DNA of 64,000 nucleotides from Flavobacteriaceae bacterium UBA7684 (GCA_002482885.1 DLGW01000016.1:372563-436562); one strand, 5' to 3'; numbered from the stretch's first letter, positions 27,571 through 36,644 are shown. Program-made: numbers and translations. Notes: a model not told the origin generated them from the sequence alone.

Positions 27571-28101
27571 TTATAAGTCAAGTATAGTTCTGAGTTCACT
27601 AATGCACATTCTATTTCTGGTTTTTATGGTGCCAATTGGAATTTCTAATATTTCTGAGGCTTCCTGTTGGGTATGTCCTTTAAAATACAGCATGTCAATT
27701 ACTGTTTTACATTTTTCTGATAACTTAGCTACAAATTGTCTAATACCAATGGTATCGGTTTGCTTATCTAAACTTTCGTTATTCTCTATTATATCTACGA
27801 AAAAATCTACATTTTGGTTTTTTTGTGCGTTTTTATAAGATTTTGAACGCACCTTATCAATGGCTGCATTTCGGGCAATATTTAAAATCCACGTAAAAAA
27901 ACGTCCTTTTTCGTCGGAATAAGCATCTGAGTTTTCCCATATTTTAATAAAAACATCTTGCATTATTTCTTGTGCAATGTAATGGTCTCTAACAATGTTG
28001 TTGATTACACCAAGCACGCTTTTACTGTACATTTTATACAGTTTTTCAAAAGACTTTAAATCTTTTTCTTTAAATTTTTCAACTAGTGTTTCTAGTTCCA
28101 T
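27571..28101 (-). CDS. ECF RNA polymerase sigma factor
   Basis: The 176-residue protein has region 2 (YIAQEIMQDVFIKIWEN, RFFTWILNIARNAAIDKVR) and region 4 with a helix-turn-helix (GHTQQEASEILEIPIGTIKTRNRMCISELR). It lies in an operon with its anti-sigma factor, convergent with the DUF4331/TonB operon. A candidate promoter upstream resembles one before the first DUF4331 gene, which would make that operon its main target. Confidence 0.92.
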   Translation of the reverse strand: MELETLVEKFKEKDLKSFEKLYKMYSKSVLGVINNIVRDHYIAQEIMQDVFIKIWENSDAYSDEKGRFFTWILNIARNAAIDKVRSKSYKNAQKNQNVDFFVDIIENNESLDKQTDTIGIRQFVAKLSEKCKTVIDMLYFKGHTQQEASEILEIPIGTIKTRNRMCISELRTILDL

Positions 28102-28144
28102 AAGGATTATTTTCTTGGGGCTAAGGTACCTAAAATAATTTTTA

Positions 28145-28172
28145 ACTTTAGATAATTAAAGTCAACAGGTTT
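28145..28172 (-). promoter_or_regulatory. Candidate ECF autoregulatory promoter of the sigma gene
   Basis: On the minus strand AAACC (28172-28168), a 16-base spacer and CTAAAGT match in layout and mostly in sequence the candidate before the first DUF4331 gene (AAACC-N16-CGTAAGT). Confidence 0.35.
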
Positions 28173-28304
28173 ATTGAATTTGTTTTTTATTTTAATCTTT
28201 TATTTAAAACATAATTAATAACTTTTTTTTAATCTGTCAAGCTTAAAACATATCATAAAATTCGTTTATTTTGGTGCACAACATTATCAAACAGCTTGCA
28301 TCTA

Positions 28305-30587
28305 ATGAAGAATTATAGAAATTCCATTTTTTATATAGCCACTATAGGAATATTTTCTGCTTTAATGTATTTGATTGTAATTCGTGGTAAGGATTTAGAA
28401 ATCAATCGCAGCATTGTAATAAACACTTCGCAAAATTCCCAATGGGAAGATTTTTTAGAAGCCATGCTTCATAACATTACCCATCCATTGGCTATTTTAT
28501 TAGCACAAATTGTTACCATTATTTTAGCGGCCAGAATGTTTGGATGGATTTTCCGAAAAATAGGACAACCTACTGTAATTGGCGAAATTATAGCGGGTAT
28601 TGTTTTAGGACCATCATTAGTGGGATATTATTTCCCAGAATTTTCTGCCAATTTATTTCCTACAGAATCTTTAGGAAACTTACAATTCTTAAGTCAAATT
28701 GGTTTAATCCTATTCATGTTTGTAATAGGCATGGAGTTGGATTTAAAGGTTTTAAAAAACAAAGCTAATGATGCTGTAGTGGTAAGTCATGCCAGTATAA
28801 TTATACCTTTTACCTTGGGTATGGGTTTGGCGTATTTAATATACGAACAGTTTGCACCCGAAAGTGTCCAATTCATATCCTTTGCTTTGTTTTTAGGAAT
28901 AGCCATGAGTATTACAGCTTTTCCGGTTTTGGCTAGAATTGTACAAGAAAGAGGTTTGCACAAAACCAAATTAGGCACCATGGTTATTACCTGTGCCGCT
29001 GCTGATGATATTACCGCTTGGTGTTTATTAGCGGCAGTAATTGCCATAGTAAAAGCAGGCTCATTTGTAAGCTCTTTATATGTAATTGCTTTGTCTGTGG
29101 TTTATGTGGTGGTGATGTTAAAAATGGTGGGGCCATTCTTAAAAAGAGTAGGGGATTTGTATCCAACTCAAGAAAAATTAAGCAAACCTGTTGTGGCTAT
29201 ATTTTTTATATCCTTATTGATGTCTTCGTATGCCACCGAAGTTATTGGAATTCACGCCCTATTTGGAGCTTTTATGGCAGGAGCCATTATGCCAAACAAT
29301 ATGCGATTCAGAACCATTTTTATTGAAAAAGTAGAAGACGTATCTGTAGTTTTATTATTGCCTTTATTTTTTGTTTTTACAGGATTAAGAACCCAAATTG
29401 GATTATTGAACGACCCGTATTTATGGCAAGTAACGGGTTTGATTATTTTGGTGGCGGTAATAGGAAAATTTGTCGGAAGTGCTTTGGCTGCGCGATTTGT
29501 AGGACAAAACTGGAAAGACAGTTTAACTATTGGAGCCTTAATGAATACCCGCGGATTAATGGAATTAGTAGTTTTAAATATTGGATTTGATTTAGGAGTA
29601 CTAACCCCAGAAATATTTGCCATGATGGTAATTATGGCCTTAGTGACTACTTTTATGACAGGGCCTGCTTTAGATTTAATCGATCGTATTTTTAAATCAG
29701 ACACTCCAATTATACCTAACGAAGTAACAGACAATACCAAATATCGAATTTTGATTTCTTTTGGAGATTCCCAAAACGGAAAAGCTTTGTTAAGATTGGC
29801 TCATTTTTTTACTCGAAAACAAGAAAACAACGCCTTGGTAACCGCCATGCATTTGTCCTTAACTAACGAGTTGAATCAATTTAATATTGCAGAATACGAG
29901 CAAAAAAGCTTTAGGCCTTTATTAGAAGAGTCAAAATCTTTAAATCAAAAAATTACCACCTTATTTAAAGCTTCTAACGATATTGATACTGACATTGCCA
30001 AGGTAGCCAATCAAGGGGAATTTGATTTATTACTTATCGGTTTGGGGCAATCCATATTCGAAGGAACTTTGTTAGGTAAAATATTAGGATTCACTACCCG
30101 AATCATTACTCCAGATCGTTTAATAAATACCTTCACAGGTAAAGAAAGTTTATTTGAAGATTCTTTATTCGATGAAAGAACGCGTCAAATTCTAGCCAAA
30201 AGCGAAGTTAATGTAGGGATTTTAGTGAACAGAGATTTTACAGAACCCAATCATGTGTTTATTCCTATTTACGATAAAAAAGACAAATTTTTAATCAATT
30301 ATGCTCAAAAACTGATTAAAAATGCGGGGTCATACGTAACTATTTATGATTTTACAGGATTTATAAAAAATAACGCAGAAATATCTGAAACCATTAAATC
30401 AATTGAAGAATCTTATCCTGATCATTTAGTGATTGTAGAAAGTGCTAGCCCAGAAAAAAGATTTATGGAACATCAAAACCTAATGATTATCAATTTAAAC
30501 ACTTGGAAAAAATTGATAGATACTGGTGAAGAATGGTTGCGATTTGCTTCTTCTACCTTAATCATTAAAAGGCAGAATATTAATTAG
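28305..30587 (+). CDS. CPA2-family cation:proton antiporter
   Basis: The product has 760 residues from ATG 28305; the TTG at 28296 is less likely. After an N-terminal span there is a 12- to 13-span Na/H-exchanger domain (about 60-470) with VIGEIIAGIVLGPSLVGYY and the paired acidic residues AADDITAW typical of ion binding in CPA2. A cytoplasmic C-terminal domain (about 480-760) resembles a degenerate universal-stress-protein pair (YRILISFGDSQNGKALLRLA). It would exchange K+ or Na+ for H+ at the inner membrane. The last 8 bases overlap the convergent LysR gene. Confidence 0.88.
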   Translation: MKNYRNSIFYIATIGIFSALMYLIVIRGKDLEINRSIVINTSQNSQWEDFLEAMLHNITHPLAILLAQIVTIILAARMFGWIFRKIGQPTVIGEIIAGIVLGPSLVGYYFPEFSANLFPTESLGNLQFLSQIGLILFMFVIGMELDLKVLKNKANDAVVVSHASIIIPFTLGMGLAYLIYEQFAPESVQFISFALFLGIAMSITAFPVLARIVQERGLHKTKLGTMVITCAAADDITAWCLLAAVIAIVKAGSFVSSLYVIALSVVYVVVMLKMVGPFLKRVGDLYPTQEKLSKPVVAIFFISLLMSSYATEVIGIHALFGAFMAGAIMPNNMRFRTIFIEKVEDVSVVLLLPLFFVFTGLRTQIGLLNDPYLWQVTGLIILVAVIGKFVGSALAARFVGQNWKDSLTIGALMNTRGLMELVVLNIGFDLGVLTPEIFAMMVIMALVTTFMTGPALDLIDRIFKSDTPIIPNEVTDNTKYRILISFGDSQNGKALLRLAHFFTRKQENNALVTAMHLSLTNELNQFNIAEYEQKSFRPLLEESKSLNQKITTLFKASNDIDTDIAKVANQGEFDLLLIGLGQSIFEGTLLGKILGFTTRIITPDRLINTFTGKESLFEDSLFDERTRQILAKSEVNVGILVNRDFTEPNHVFIPIYDKKDKFLINYAQKLIKNAGSYVTIYDFTGFIKNNAEISETIKSIEESYPDHLVIVESASPEKRFMEHQNLMIINLNTWKKLIDTGEEWLRFASSTLIIKRQNIN

Positions 30588-31506
30588 GCAGAATGTAAGA
30601 AGGAAATTTTTCTTGAATAATTTGTTCCTTATGTAATCGAATAAAATCCAAATAGGCTTGTGCAATTACCGAGAGCTGTTTGTTTTTATTCCAAACTAAA
30701 TACCAATTGGTAATTATAGGTAACCCTTCGATTGGAATAATCATAAGCTCTTTGTTTTTAAGTTCGTTTTTAATACCTATTAAAGGCATTATGGAATAAC
30801 CTAGCCCTGCAATTACAGCCTGTTTAACAGCTTCGTTTGAAGTAAGTTCAATCTTTTTTTGTACAGAAATTTTATTTTTTTCAATGAATTTTTCCATCGC
30901 TTGTCGGGTTGCAGAACCTTGTTCGCGATAAATTAAAGGCAAGTTTTTAAAATCCGTTTGGTCAAATATTTTTTGATTAGAAGCTTGTAAACCGCTTCCG
31001 ATTAAGAATAATTTATTTTCCATAAAAATTTCTTGTTCTAAAGGTAAGCCTTTGGGTAAAACCGATACCATGGCAAAATCTACTTGATTTTCTACCAAGG
31101 CTTCTATAATTTTTTGTTTGTTAGTTACGTCCATGCTTAACTCAACCCCGTCATTTTCGGTTAAAAAATCACTTAAAAAATAAGGCATCACATATTTTGC
31201 CGTAGAAACCACCGATATTTTTAATCTACCAAATAATTTTCCTTGATGCGAAAGTATTTTATGATTAATGCCATCTACTTCTTCTAGAATTCTTTCGGCA
31301 GCACTTGCAATCTCTTTTCCAAAATCGGTTATGTATACTTTTTTGCCAATCACTTCCATAATGGGCCACTCAAATTGATCTTGAAAGTTTTTTAATTGTA
31401 TGGAAACCGCAGGCTGAGTTAAAAACAAATCTTGCGAGGCTTTTGTAATGCTTTGTTTTTCACAAACTTTCAAAAAAATCTGTAACTGGTGTAAAGTAAA
31501 ATTCAT
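30580..31506 (-). CDS. LysR-family transcriptional regulator
   Basis: The 308-residue protein has the N-terminal winged HTH (residues 1-60; LQIFLKVCEKQSITKASQDLFLTQPAVSIQL) and a LysR effector-binding domain (about 90-295). It is divergent from the run that includes an SbtA bicarbonate transporter and carbonic anhydrase, with 85 bases between it and the first small gene. By position it may be a CmpR/CbbR-like regulator of carbon supply. The HTH and length fit, but the ligand is not shown. Confidence 0.9.
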   Translation of the reverse strand: MNFTLHQLQIFLKVCEKQSITKASQDLFLTQPAVSIQLKNFQDQFEWPIMEVIGKKVYITDFGKEIASAAERILEEVDGINHKILSHQGKLFGRLKISVVSTAKYVMPYFLSDFLTENDGVELSMDVTNKQKIIEALVENQVDFAMVSVLPKGLPLEQEIFMENKLFLIGSGLQASNQKIFDQTDFKNLPLIYREQGSATRQAMEKFIEKNKISVQKKIELTSNEAVKQAVIAGLGYSIMPLIGIKNELKNKELMIIPIEGLPIITNWYLVWNKNKQLSVIAQAYLDFIRLHKEQIIQEKFPSYILPN

Positions 31507-31591
31507 AAAATATTTTTATAATAAACATCAAAAATATAAATTTTTATTAATGATTTATTGTTTTCAGATTTGTGGTGTAAAAAATATATCC

Positions 31592-31768
31592 ATGAAAAAG
31601 CCAAACAACGTAAAAATTCTGTTCATGTTTATTTTAGTTATCGTATTTGTTACGGCAGCATTTTTTATTAAAGATATTATAGTCAGTAGATTATTTGTTG
31701 GTTTCACCATCATATCTGCTTTATTAATATTTAAAGAATATGATATTAAAGCGAATACAGATGTTTAA
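31592..31768 (+). CDS. Small two-span membrane protein
   Basis: The 58-residue product starts at ATG 31592 (MKKPNNVKILFMF). Two hydrophobic segments are visible (ILFMFILVIVFVTAAFFI and SRLFVGFTIISALLIF). The stop lies inside the start of the next gene (8-base overlap), so the two are coupled. It resembles no family I can name. Confidence 0.5.
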   Translation: MKKPNNVKILFMFILVIVFVTAAFFIKDIIVSRLFVGFTIISALLIFKEYDIKANTDV

Positions 31769-32597
31769 TAACAGAAAAATAGTTGTGGCTACTAAACACA
31801 ACAAAGAAACCGTTATCGCTCCTTTGTTAAAAGAACATCTAAACTTGGATTCGTTTTTATTAACCGATTTTGACACCGATAAACTAGGTACGTTTACAGG
31901 AGAGGTTTCAAGGGAACAAGATGCTTTATCTACTGTGAAAAATAAATGTTTACAAGCCATGGAGCTTTCCAATTGTGATTTAGGAATAGCCAGCGAGGGC
32001 TCTTTTGGTAACCATCCGACAATTTTTATAGCTCCCGCAGATGATGAGTTACTGGTTTTTATAGATAAAAAAAATAATCTTGAAATTGTAGCCAGAGAAA
32101 TAAGTTTAGATACCAATTTTGATCAAAAAACTTGTTTTAGCGTTGATGAAGTATTCGAATTTGCTGAACAAGTAAAATTTCCTTCGCACGGGCTCATACT
32201 CAGAAAAAATCCAACGGATTTTAATTCGATATATAAAGGCATTGTACATCCGGAACATTTAAAAGCATTGGCTGAGCAATTTTTAAAAGAACAAGATTCT
32301 ATTTATGTAGAAACCGATATGCGGGCTATGTACAATCCGACCCGAATGACTGTGATAAAAGAATTAACCAAAAAATTAATTCAAAAAATAAAATGTTTAT
32401 GTCCCAACTGTCAAACCCCCGGATTTGATATAGTTGAATTTATTAAAGGTGTACCCTGTAAACAATGTTTACAACCTACAGAAAGCACACAATATTTGGT
32501 TAAAAAATGCAAAAAATGTGAATACACCGAAAAAGAAAAATACAAGCCCGACAGAAAATTTGAAGACCCCATGTATTGTAATTATTGTAATCCATAG
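31761..32597 (+). CDS. DUF6671-like protein with a four-CxxC zinc region
   Basis: The product has 278 residues from ATG 31761. The N-terminal two thirds form a globular domain (KIVVATKHNKETVIAPLL, GIASEGSFGNHP, ETDMRAMYNPTRM). The C-terminus has CxxC pairs (CPNC, CKQC, CKKC, CNYC) that should form two zinc ribbons. I associate it with DUF6671; function is unknown. It lies 5 bases before the Sua5/TsaC gene, which suggests a link with tRNA modification or bicarbonate metabolism. Confidence 0.65.
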   Translation: MFNNRKIVVATKHNKETVIAPLLKEHLNLDSFLLTDFDTDKLGTFTGEVSREQDALSTVKNKCLQAMELSNCDLGIASEGSFGNHPTIFIAPADDELLVFIDKKNNLEIVAREISLDTNFDQKTCFSVDEVFEFAEQVKFPSHGLILRKNPTDFNSIYKGIVHPEHLKALAEQFLKEQDSIYVETDMRAMYNPTRMTVIKELTKKLIQKIKCLCPNCQTPGFDIVEFIKGVPCKQCLQPTESTQYLVKKCKKCEYTEKEKYKPDRKFEDPMYCNYCNP

Positions 32598-32602
32598 AAA
32601 AT

Positions 32603-33559
32603 ATGATCATTCAAAATGTAGACTACGCTGAATACCTACTCCGTAAAGGAGAAGTTGTAGCCATACCCACCGAAACCGTTTATGGTTTAGCTGCAAATGC
32701 TTTTAATGAACAAGCGGTTACCAAAATTTTTGAAATTAAAAAACGACCTTTTTTTAACCCCCTAATTATTCATTTGAAATCTGTGAAAGACTTAAGTAAA
32801 GTCACACAGAAAGTTCCGCAAGTGGCTAAAGACCTGGCTCAAGCCTTTTGGCCAGGTCCGTTAACCCTTATTTTGCCCAAAAAACCAATAATATCTGACT
32901 TAGTTACAGGAGGAAAAAACACCGTAGCGGTTCGTGTTCCCAATCATCCCAAAGCACTCCGATTGTTAGGGCAATTAAATTTCCCATTAGCGGCACCTAG
33001 TGCTAATCCGTTTGGCACCATTAGCCCAACATGCGCGCAACATGTGGTAGATTATTTTGGTGATACCTTAGAATTTGTTCTTGACGGAGGTGCCTGCGAA
33101 AATGGGATAGAATCAACTATTGTAGGATTTGAAAACGAGCAACCGATTATTTATCGTTTAGGAGCCATCAAAATAGAAGAAATAGAAAAAATTGTTGGGA
33201 AGGTTACGATAAAAAATCATGATTCAGAAAATCCAACAGCTCCAGGCATGCTACTAAAACATTATGCTCCTAAAAGTAATATGGTTTTGAGTGACAATGT
33301 AACAGAAACAATGGCTGAATTTCAAGGAAAAAAAATAGCAGTATTACTCACTAAAACCGATATCAAAGCCAATTCAAATCATATCGTTATAGAAAAAATA
33401 TGCAATAATGAAGACTACGAAACGGCTGCCAAAAATTTATATGCCGCTTTACGAAAGTTAGATACTGAAAATGCAGAGGTTATTATTGCCGAAAAGTGTT
33501 CGCCGGTTGGTTTGGGTTTAAGCATAAATGATCGTTTGTATAGAGCTTCTCAAAAATAA
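32603..33559 (+). CDS. L-threonylcarbamoyladenylate synthase (Sua5 type)
   Basis: Makes threonylcarbamoyl-AMP from threonine, bicarbonate and ATP for the t6A modification at tRNA position 37. The 318-residue protein has the YrdC domain (AIPTETVYGLAANAF, KIFEIKKRPFFNPLI, AVRVPNHP, APSANPFGTISPT) plus the Sua5 linker (PGMLLKHYAPKS) and C-terminal domain. Thus it is the longer Sua5 form, not TsaC. Bicarbonate is a substrate, and a bicarbonate transporter gene follows 25 bases later. Confidence 0.95.
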   Translation: MIIQNVDYAEYLLRKGEVVAIPTETVYGLAANAFNEQAVTKIFEIKKRPFFNPLIIHLKSVKDLSKVTQKVPQVAKDLAQAFWPGPLTLILPKKPIISDLVTGGKNTVAVRVPNHPKALRLLGQLNFPLAAPSANPFGTISPTCAQHVVDYFGDTLEFVLDGGACENGIESTIVGFENEQPIIYRLGAIKIEEIEKIVGKVTIKNHDSENPTAPGMLLKHYAPKSNMVLSDNVTETMAEFQGKKIAVLLTKTDIKANSNHIVIEKICNNEDYETAAKNLYAALRKLDTENAEVIIAEKCSPVGLGLSINDRLYRASQK

Positions 33560-33584
33560 AATACTAATCTTAAAAACCATAAAA

Positions 33585-34550
33585 ATGAACTTAAATCTAT
33601 TGATTGAGAACCTGACTAACCCTGCCTTACTGTTTTTTGTATTGGGCGTACTGGCTGTGATGGTAAAAAGTGATTTGGAAATTCCACCAGGGAGTTCCAA
33701 ATTCATATCCTTGTATTTGTTGTTTTCCATAGGATTCAAAGGAGGGCAAGAATTGGCACATAGCACTTTTGATTCCCAAATCGTGTGGTCGGTACTGTTT
33801 GGCTTAGCGTTATCGAGCCTAGTTCCTTTATACACTTTCTTTATCCTGAAAAGAAAACTCAATGTTTACGATTCAGGAGCTATTGCAGCAGCTTATGGTT
33901 CAGTTAGTGCCGTAACTTTTGTAACTGCCGTAACCTTTTTAGAAGTACAAAATATCCCTTTCAGCGGACACATGGTTGCGGTTATGGCTCTAATGGAGGC
34001 TCCTGCAATTATTGTAGGTGTAATTTTGATCAGGGCTTTTGTAGGAAACGAGGGCAACGAACAACAAAGTTTAAAACACATTGTTATGCACTCAATTACC
34101 AACGGAAGTGTTTGGTTAATTACAGGTAGTTTAATTATCGGATATGTAGCTAGTGAACAACATGCACAAGGTATAAAACCCTTTACCACAGATTTGTTTA
34201 AAGGATTCTTAGCTATCTTTTTATTAGATATGGGTATTACCAGCGGCAGAAAATTAAAAGATTTTTTTCAATCAGGTTGGTTCGTTACGCTATTTGCAGT
34301 ATTCATTCCTTTAATTAACGGAAGCATTACAGCCATACTTTCGGGCATGTTTATAGAAGACATGGGTAACAGATTCATTCTAGCTGTTTTAGCAGCAAGC
34401 GCCTCATATATTGCGGTTCCGGCAGCTATGAAAATAGCGGTTCCTAAAGCTAATCCGGGTTTATTTATACCCATGTCATTAGCGGTAACCTTTCCGTTTA
34501 ACATCACTTTTGGAATGCCGATTTATTTAACGATTATTCAATTGTTTTAA
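33585..34550 (+). CDS. sbtA: Sodium-dependent bicarbonate transporter (SbtA family)
   Basis: The product has 321 residues from ATG 33585; the earlier TTG at 33528 falls within sua5. About ten membrane spans are visible. The start NPALLFFVLGVLAVMVKSDLEIP and the repeat GAIAAAYGSVSAVTFVTAVTFLE are characteristic of the SbtA (DUF897) family, which imports HCO3- with Na+. The gene lies 18 bases before an exported carbonic anhydrase gene, so the pair likely supplies inorganic carbon to a heterotroph for carboxylation reactions. Confidence 0.9.
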   Translation: MNLNLLIENLTNPALLFFVLGVLAVMVKSDLEIPPGSSKFISLYLLFSIGFKGGQELAHSTFDSQIVWSVLFGLALSSLVPLYTFFILKRKLNVYDSGAIAAAYGSVSAVTFVTAVTFLEVQNIPFSGHMVAVMALMEAPAIIVGVILIRAFVGNEGNEQQSLKHIVMHSITNGSVWLITGSLIIGYVASEQHAQGIKPFTTDLFKGFLAIFLLDMGITSGRKLKDFFQSGWFVTLFAVFIPLINGSITAILSGMFIEDMGNRFILAVLAASASYIAVPAAMKIAVPKANPGLFIPMSLAVTFPFNITFGMPIYLTIIQLF

Positions 34551-34568
34551 CCCTTAATTCTTCTAAAA

Positions 34569-35231
34569 ATGAAAAGAAATCTTTATCTGGTTTTAGCCTT
34601 ATTGGTAAGTTGTTTTGGTTTTTCACAAGACAAAATTTCCCCACAACAAGCACTTGTTAAATTAAAAGAAGGAAATCAACGATTCATAAGTGGTAAATCG
34701 TTAAAACCTCGTCAGGATTTTAACAGAATTAAGGAGGTTTCAAAAGGTCAAAATCCGTTTGCCACCATTATTGGTTGTTCGGATTCTAGGGTACCCAATG
34801 AAATAATTTTCGATCAAGGTTTAGGTGATTTGTTTATTGTAAGAACTGCCGGACAAGTTTCTTCATACGCTTCTTGGGGAAGTATTGAATTTGCCGAAGA
34901 AGTTTTAGGAACCAAGTTGATTGTGGTTCTTGGACATTCAAAATGTGGTGCGGTAAATGCTGCTGTTAAAGTACCCGAAGTTCCAGGGCATATCGTAACA
35001 CTTATTAACGCCATAAAACCCGCTGTAGAAAAGTGTAAAGAAAAACACCATAACCACAACCATTCAGATGATGAATTTTTAGATGCCGCCATTAAAGAAA
35101 ATGTTTTGATGCAAGTTGAACAACTAAAAAACCTAGAACCAGTTTTAGCTAAACGTGTTCGTGAAGGAAGTTTACTGATTGTTGGCGGTGTTTACGACTT
35201 AGAAACCGGATTGGTTACATTTTTTGAGTAA
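34569..35231 (+). CDS. Exported beta-carbonic anhydrase
   Basis: The 220-residue enzyme begins with a Sec signal peptide (ending CFGFSQ, residue 20), unusual for beta-class enzymes, so it should act in the periplasm. Zinc ligands are Cys70, His123 and Cys126, with the Asp72-Arg74 dyad (CSDSR, GHSKCGAV). A His-rich stretch (KHHNHNHSDDEF, about 156-167) may bind extra zinc. It interconverts CO2 and HCO3- and could feed SbtA next door. Confidence 0.95.
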   Translation: MKRNLYLVLALLVSCFGFSQDKISPQQALVKLKEGNQRFISGKSLKPRQDFNRIKEVSKGQNPFATIIGCSDSRVPNEIIFDQGLGDLFIVRTAGQVSSYASWGSIEFAEEVLGTKLIVVLGHSKCGAVNAAVKVPEVPGHIVTLINAIKPAVEKCKEKHHNHNHSDDEFLDAAIKENVLMQVEQLKNLEPVLAKRVREGSLLIVGGVYDLETGLVTFFE

Positions 35232-35234
35232 AAA

Positions 35235-35242
35235 TAATTTTG
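35235..35242 (+). promoter_or_regulatory. Possible -7 box of pyrC
   Basis: TAATTTTG fits TANNTTTG, with TTG at 35211-35213 21 bases upstream. Transcription would start about 35249, just before a terminator-like hairpin. Confidence 0.35.
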
Positions 35243-35251
35243 TGTATACAG

Positions 35252-35281
35252 TGCTCCCGCCAAAGTGGGAGCATTTGTTTT
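35252..35281 (+). terminator. Terminator after carbonic anhydrase, possible pyrC attenuator
   Basis: TGCTCCC (35252-35258) and GGGAGCA (35267-35273) form a 7-bp stem followed by TTTGTTTT. It lies between the carbonic anhydrase gene and the pyrC ATG at 35301, and after a possible pyrC promoter. Confidence 0.65.
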
Positions 35282-35300
35282 AATTAAGAATAAAGTTAAA

Positions 35301-36635
35301 ATGAAAGTATTAATTAAGAATATTTCTATCGTAAACGAGGGGAAAATAACCATTGCTGATTTGTTAATTGAAGATGGTTTGATTAAAAAAATAGGTCAAA
35401 TAGATTCAAATCATGAACAAATAATAGATGGGACCGGTAAATATTTATTTCCGGGAATCATTGACGGACAAGTGCATTTTCGTGAACCAGGGTTTACGCA
35501 TAAAGGCGATTTATATACCGAAAGCAAAGCTGCAATTGCAGGCGGTGTAACTTCTTTTATTGATATGCCCAATACAAATCCTAATGTATTGACAATGGGT
35601 ATTTTAGATGAAAAATATCGAATTGCTTCAAATCAATCGTTGGCAAATTTTGGATTCTTTTTAGGTGTAAATGGCGATAATCTTGATGAAGTAATTAAAC
35701 TGGATACCTCTAAATTATTAGGCGTTTCTGATGATGGATTATATTTTACAAAAAAAGGGAATCTGTTGGCTGATAATCCTGAAACTATGGAAAAACTGTT
35801 TGCCAATTGCAAATCAATTATTGCCATTCATTCCGAAAAAGAACAAATAATTGAGGAAAATGAAACCCTTTATCGGGAGCAATATGGGGATAATGTGCCT
35901 GTAGAATTCCATCCTATAATCAGAAGTGAAAAGGCTTGTTATGAAGCCACCAAAAGAGCTATTGAACTGGCCAATAAACACCAAGCAAGACTTCATATTT
36001 TACACTTAACAACGGAAGCTGAAACACATTTGTTTAGAAACGATATTCCCTTACAAGAGAAGAATATCACGACAGAAGTATCAGTTCATCATTTGTGGTT
36101 TAATGATGAGGATTATCAAAAGTTGGGCACACTTATCAAATGGAATCCAGCCATAAAAACTAAAAAAGACCAAACAGGACTTTTAAAAGCATTGTTGGAT
36201 GATCGAATAGATCTAGTAACTACAGACCACGCGCCACATACATTACAGGAAAAACAAAAACCTTATTTTCAAGCCATGTCAGGGGCGCCAATTGTTCAAC
36301 ACTCTTTAAATATCATGTTGGAATTTTACAAACAAGGACTAATTTCTTTAGAGAAAATAGCAGAAAAAATGTGCCACAACCCAGCGATTCTCTATCAAAT
36401 TCAAAAAAGAGGTTTTATTCGTGAAGGCTATTTTGCGGATTTAACCCTAGTTGATTTAAATTCAAGCTGGATAGTTAACAAAGAAAATATATTATACAAA
36501 TGCGGATGGTCTCCGTTAGAGGGAACAACTTTTCAGACCAAAGTATTACAAACGTTTGTGAACGGAAATTTGATTTTTGATCATGGAATTTTTAATGAAA
36601 GTTATAGGGGACAAGCGTTAAAAAAATCAATTTAA
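35301..36635 (+). CDS. pyrC: Dihydroorotase (class I type)
   Basis: Zinc amidohydrolase that interconverts carbamoyl aspartate and dihydroorotate in pyrimidine synthesis. The 444 residues from ATG 35301 begin MKVLIKNISIV. Metal-site motifs are DGQVHFREPG, GGVTSFIDMPNTNP, HSEKEQ, HLTTEAE and TTDHAPHT. The layout is that of the longer amidohydrolase-type dihydroorotases rather than the short class II form. It is the last intact gene before a scar of OmpA-gene sequence. Confidence 0.93.
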   Translation: MKVLIKNISIVNEGKITIADLLIEDGLIKKIGQIDSNHEQIIDGTGKYLFPGIIDGQVHFREPGFTHKGDLYTESKAAIAGGVTSFIDMPNTNPNVLTMGILDEKYRIASNQSLANFGFFLGVNGDNLDEVIKLDTSKLLGVSDDGLYFTKKGNLLADNPETMEKLFANCKSIIAIHSEKEQIIEENETLYREQYGDNVPVEFHPIIRSEKACYEATKRAIELANKHQARLHILHLTTEAETHLFRNDIPLQEKNITTEVSVHHLWFNDEDYQKLGTLIKWNPAIKTKKDQTGLLKALLDDRIDLVTTDHAPHTLQEKQKPYFQAMSGAPIVQHSLNIMLEFYKQGLISLEKIAEKMCHNPAILYQIQKRGFIREGYFADLTLVDLNSSWIVNKENILYKCGWSPLEGTTFQTKVLQTFVNGNLIFDHGIFNESYRGQALKKSI

Positions 36636-36644
36636 AATTCAAAT

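Noticed and set aside
27602..27838. Small plus-strand gene inside the ECF sigma gene
   Set aside because: It is wholly inside a clear sigma factor gene on the other strand and its product looks like random coil with Ser/Cys.
28119..28132. Operator in the sigma gene leader (AGGTACCT palindrome)
   Set aside because: It is an 8-bp palindrome without a second copy in the window, so it could easily be chance.
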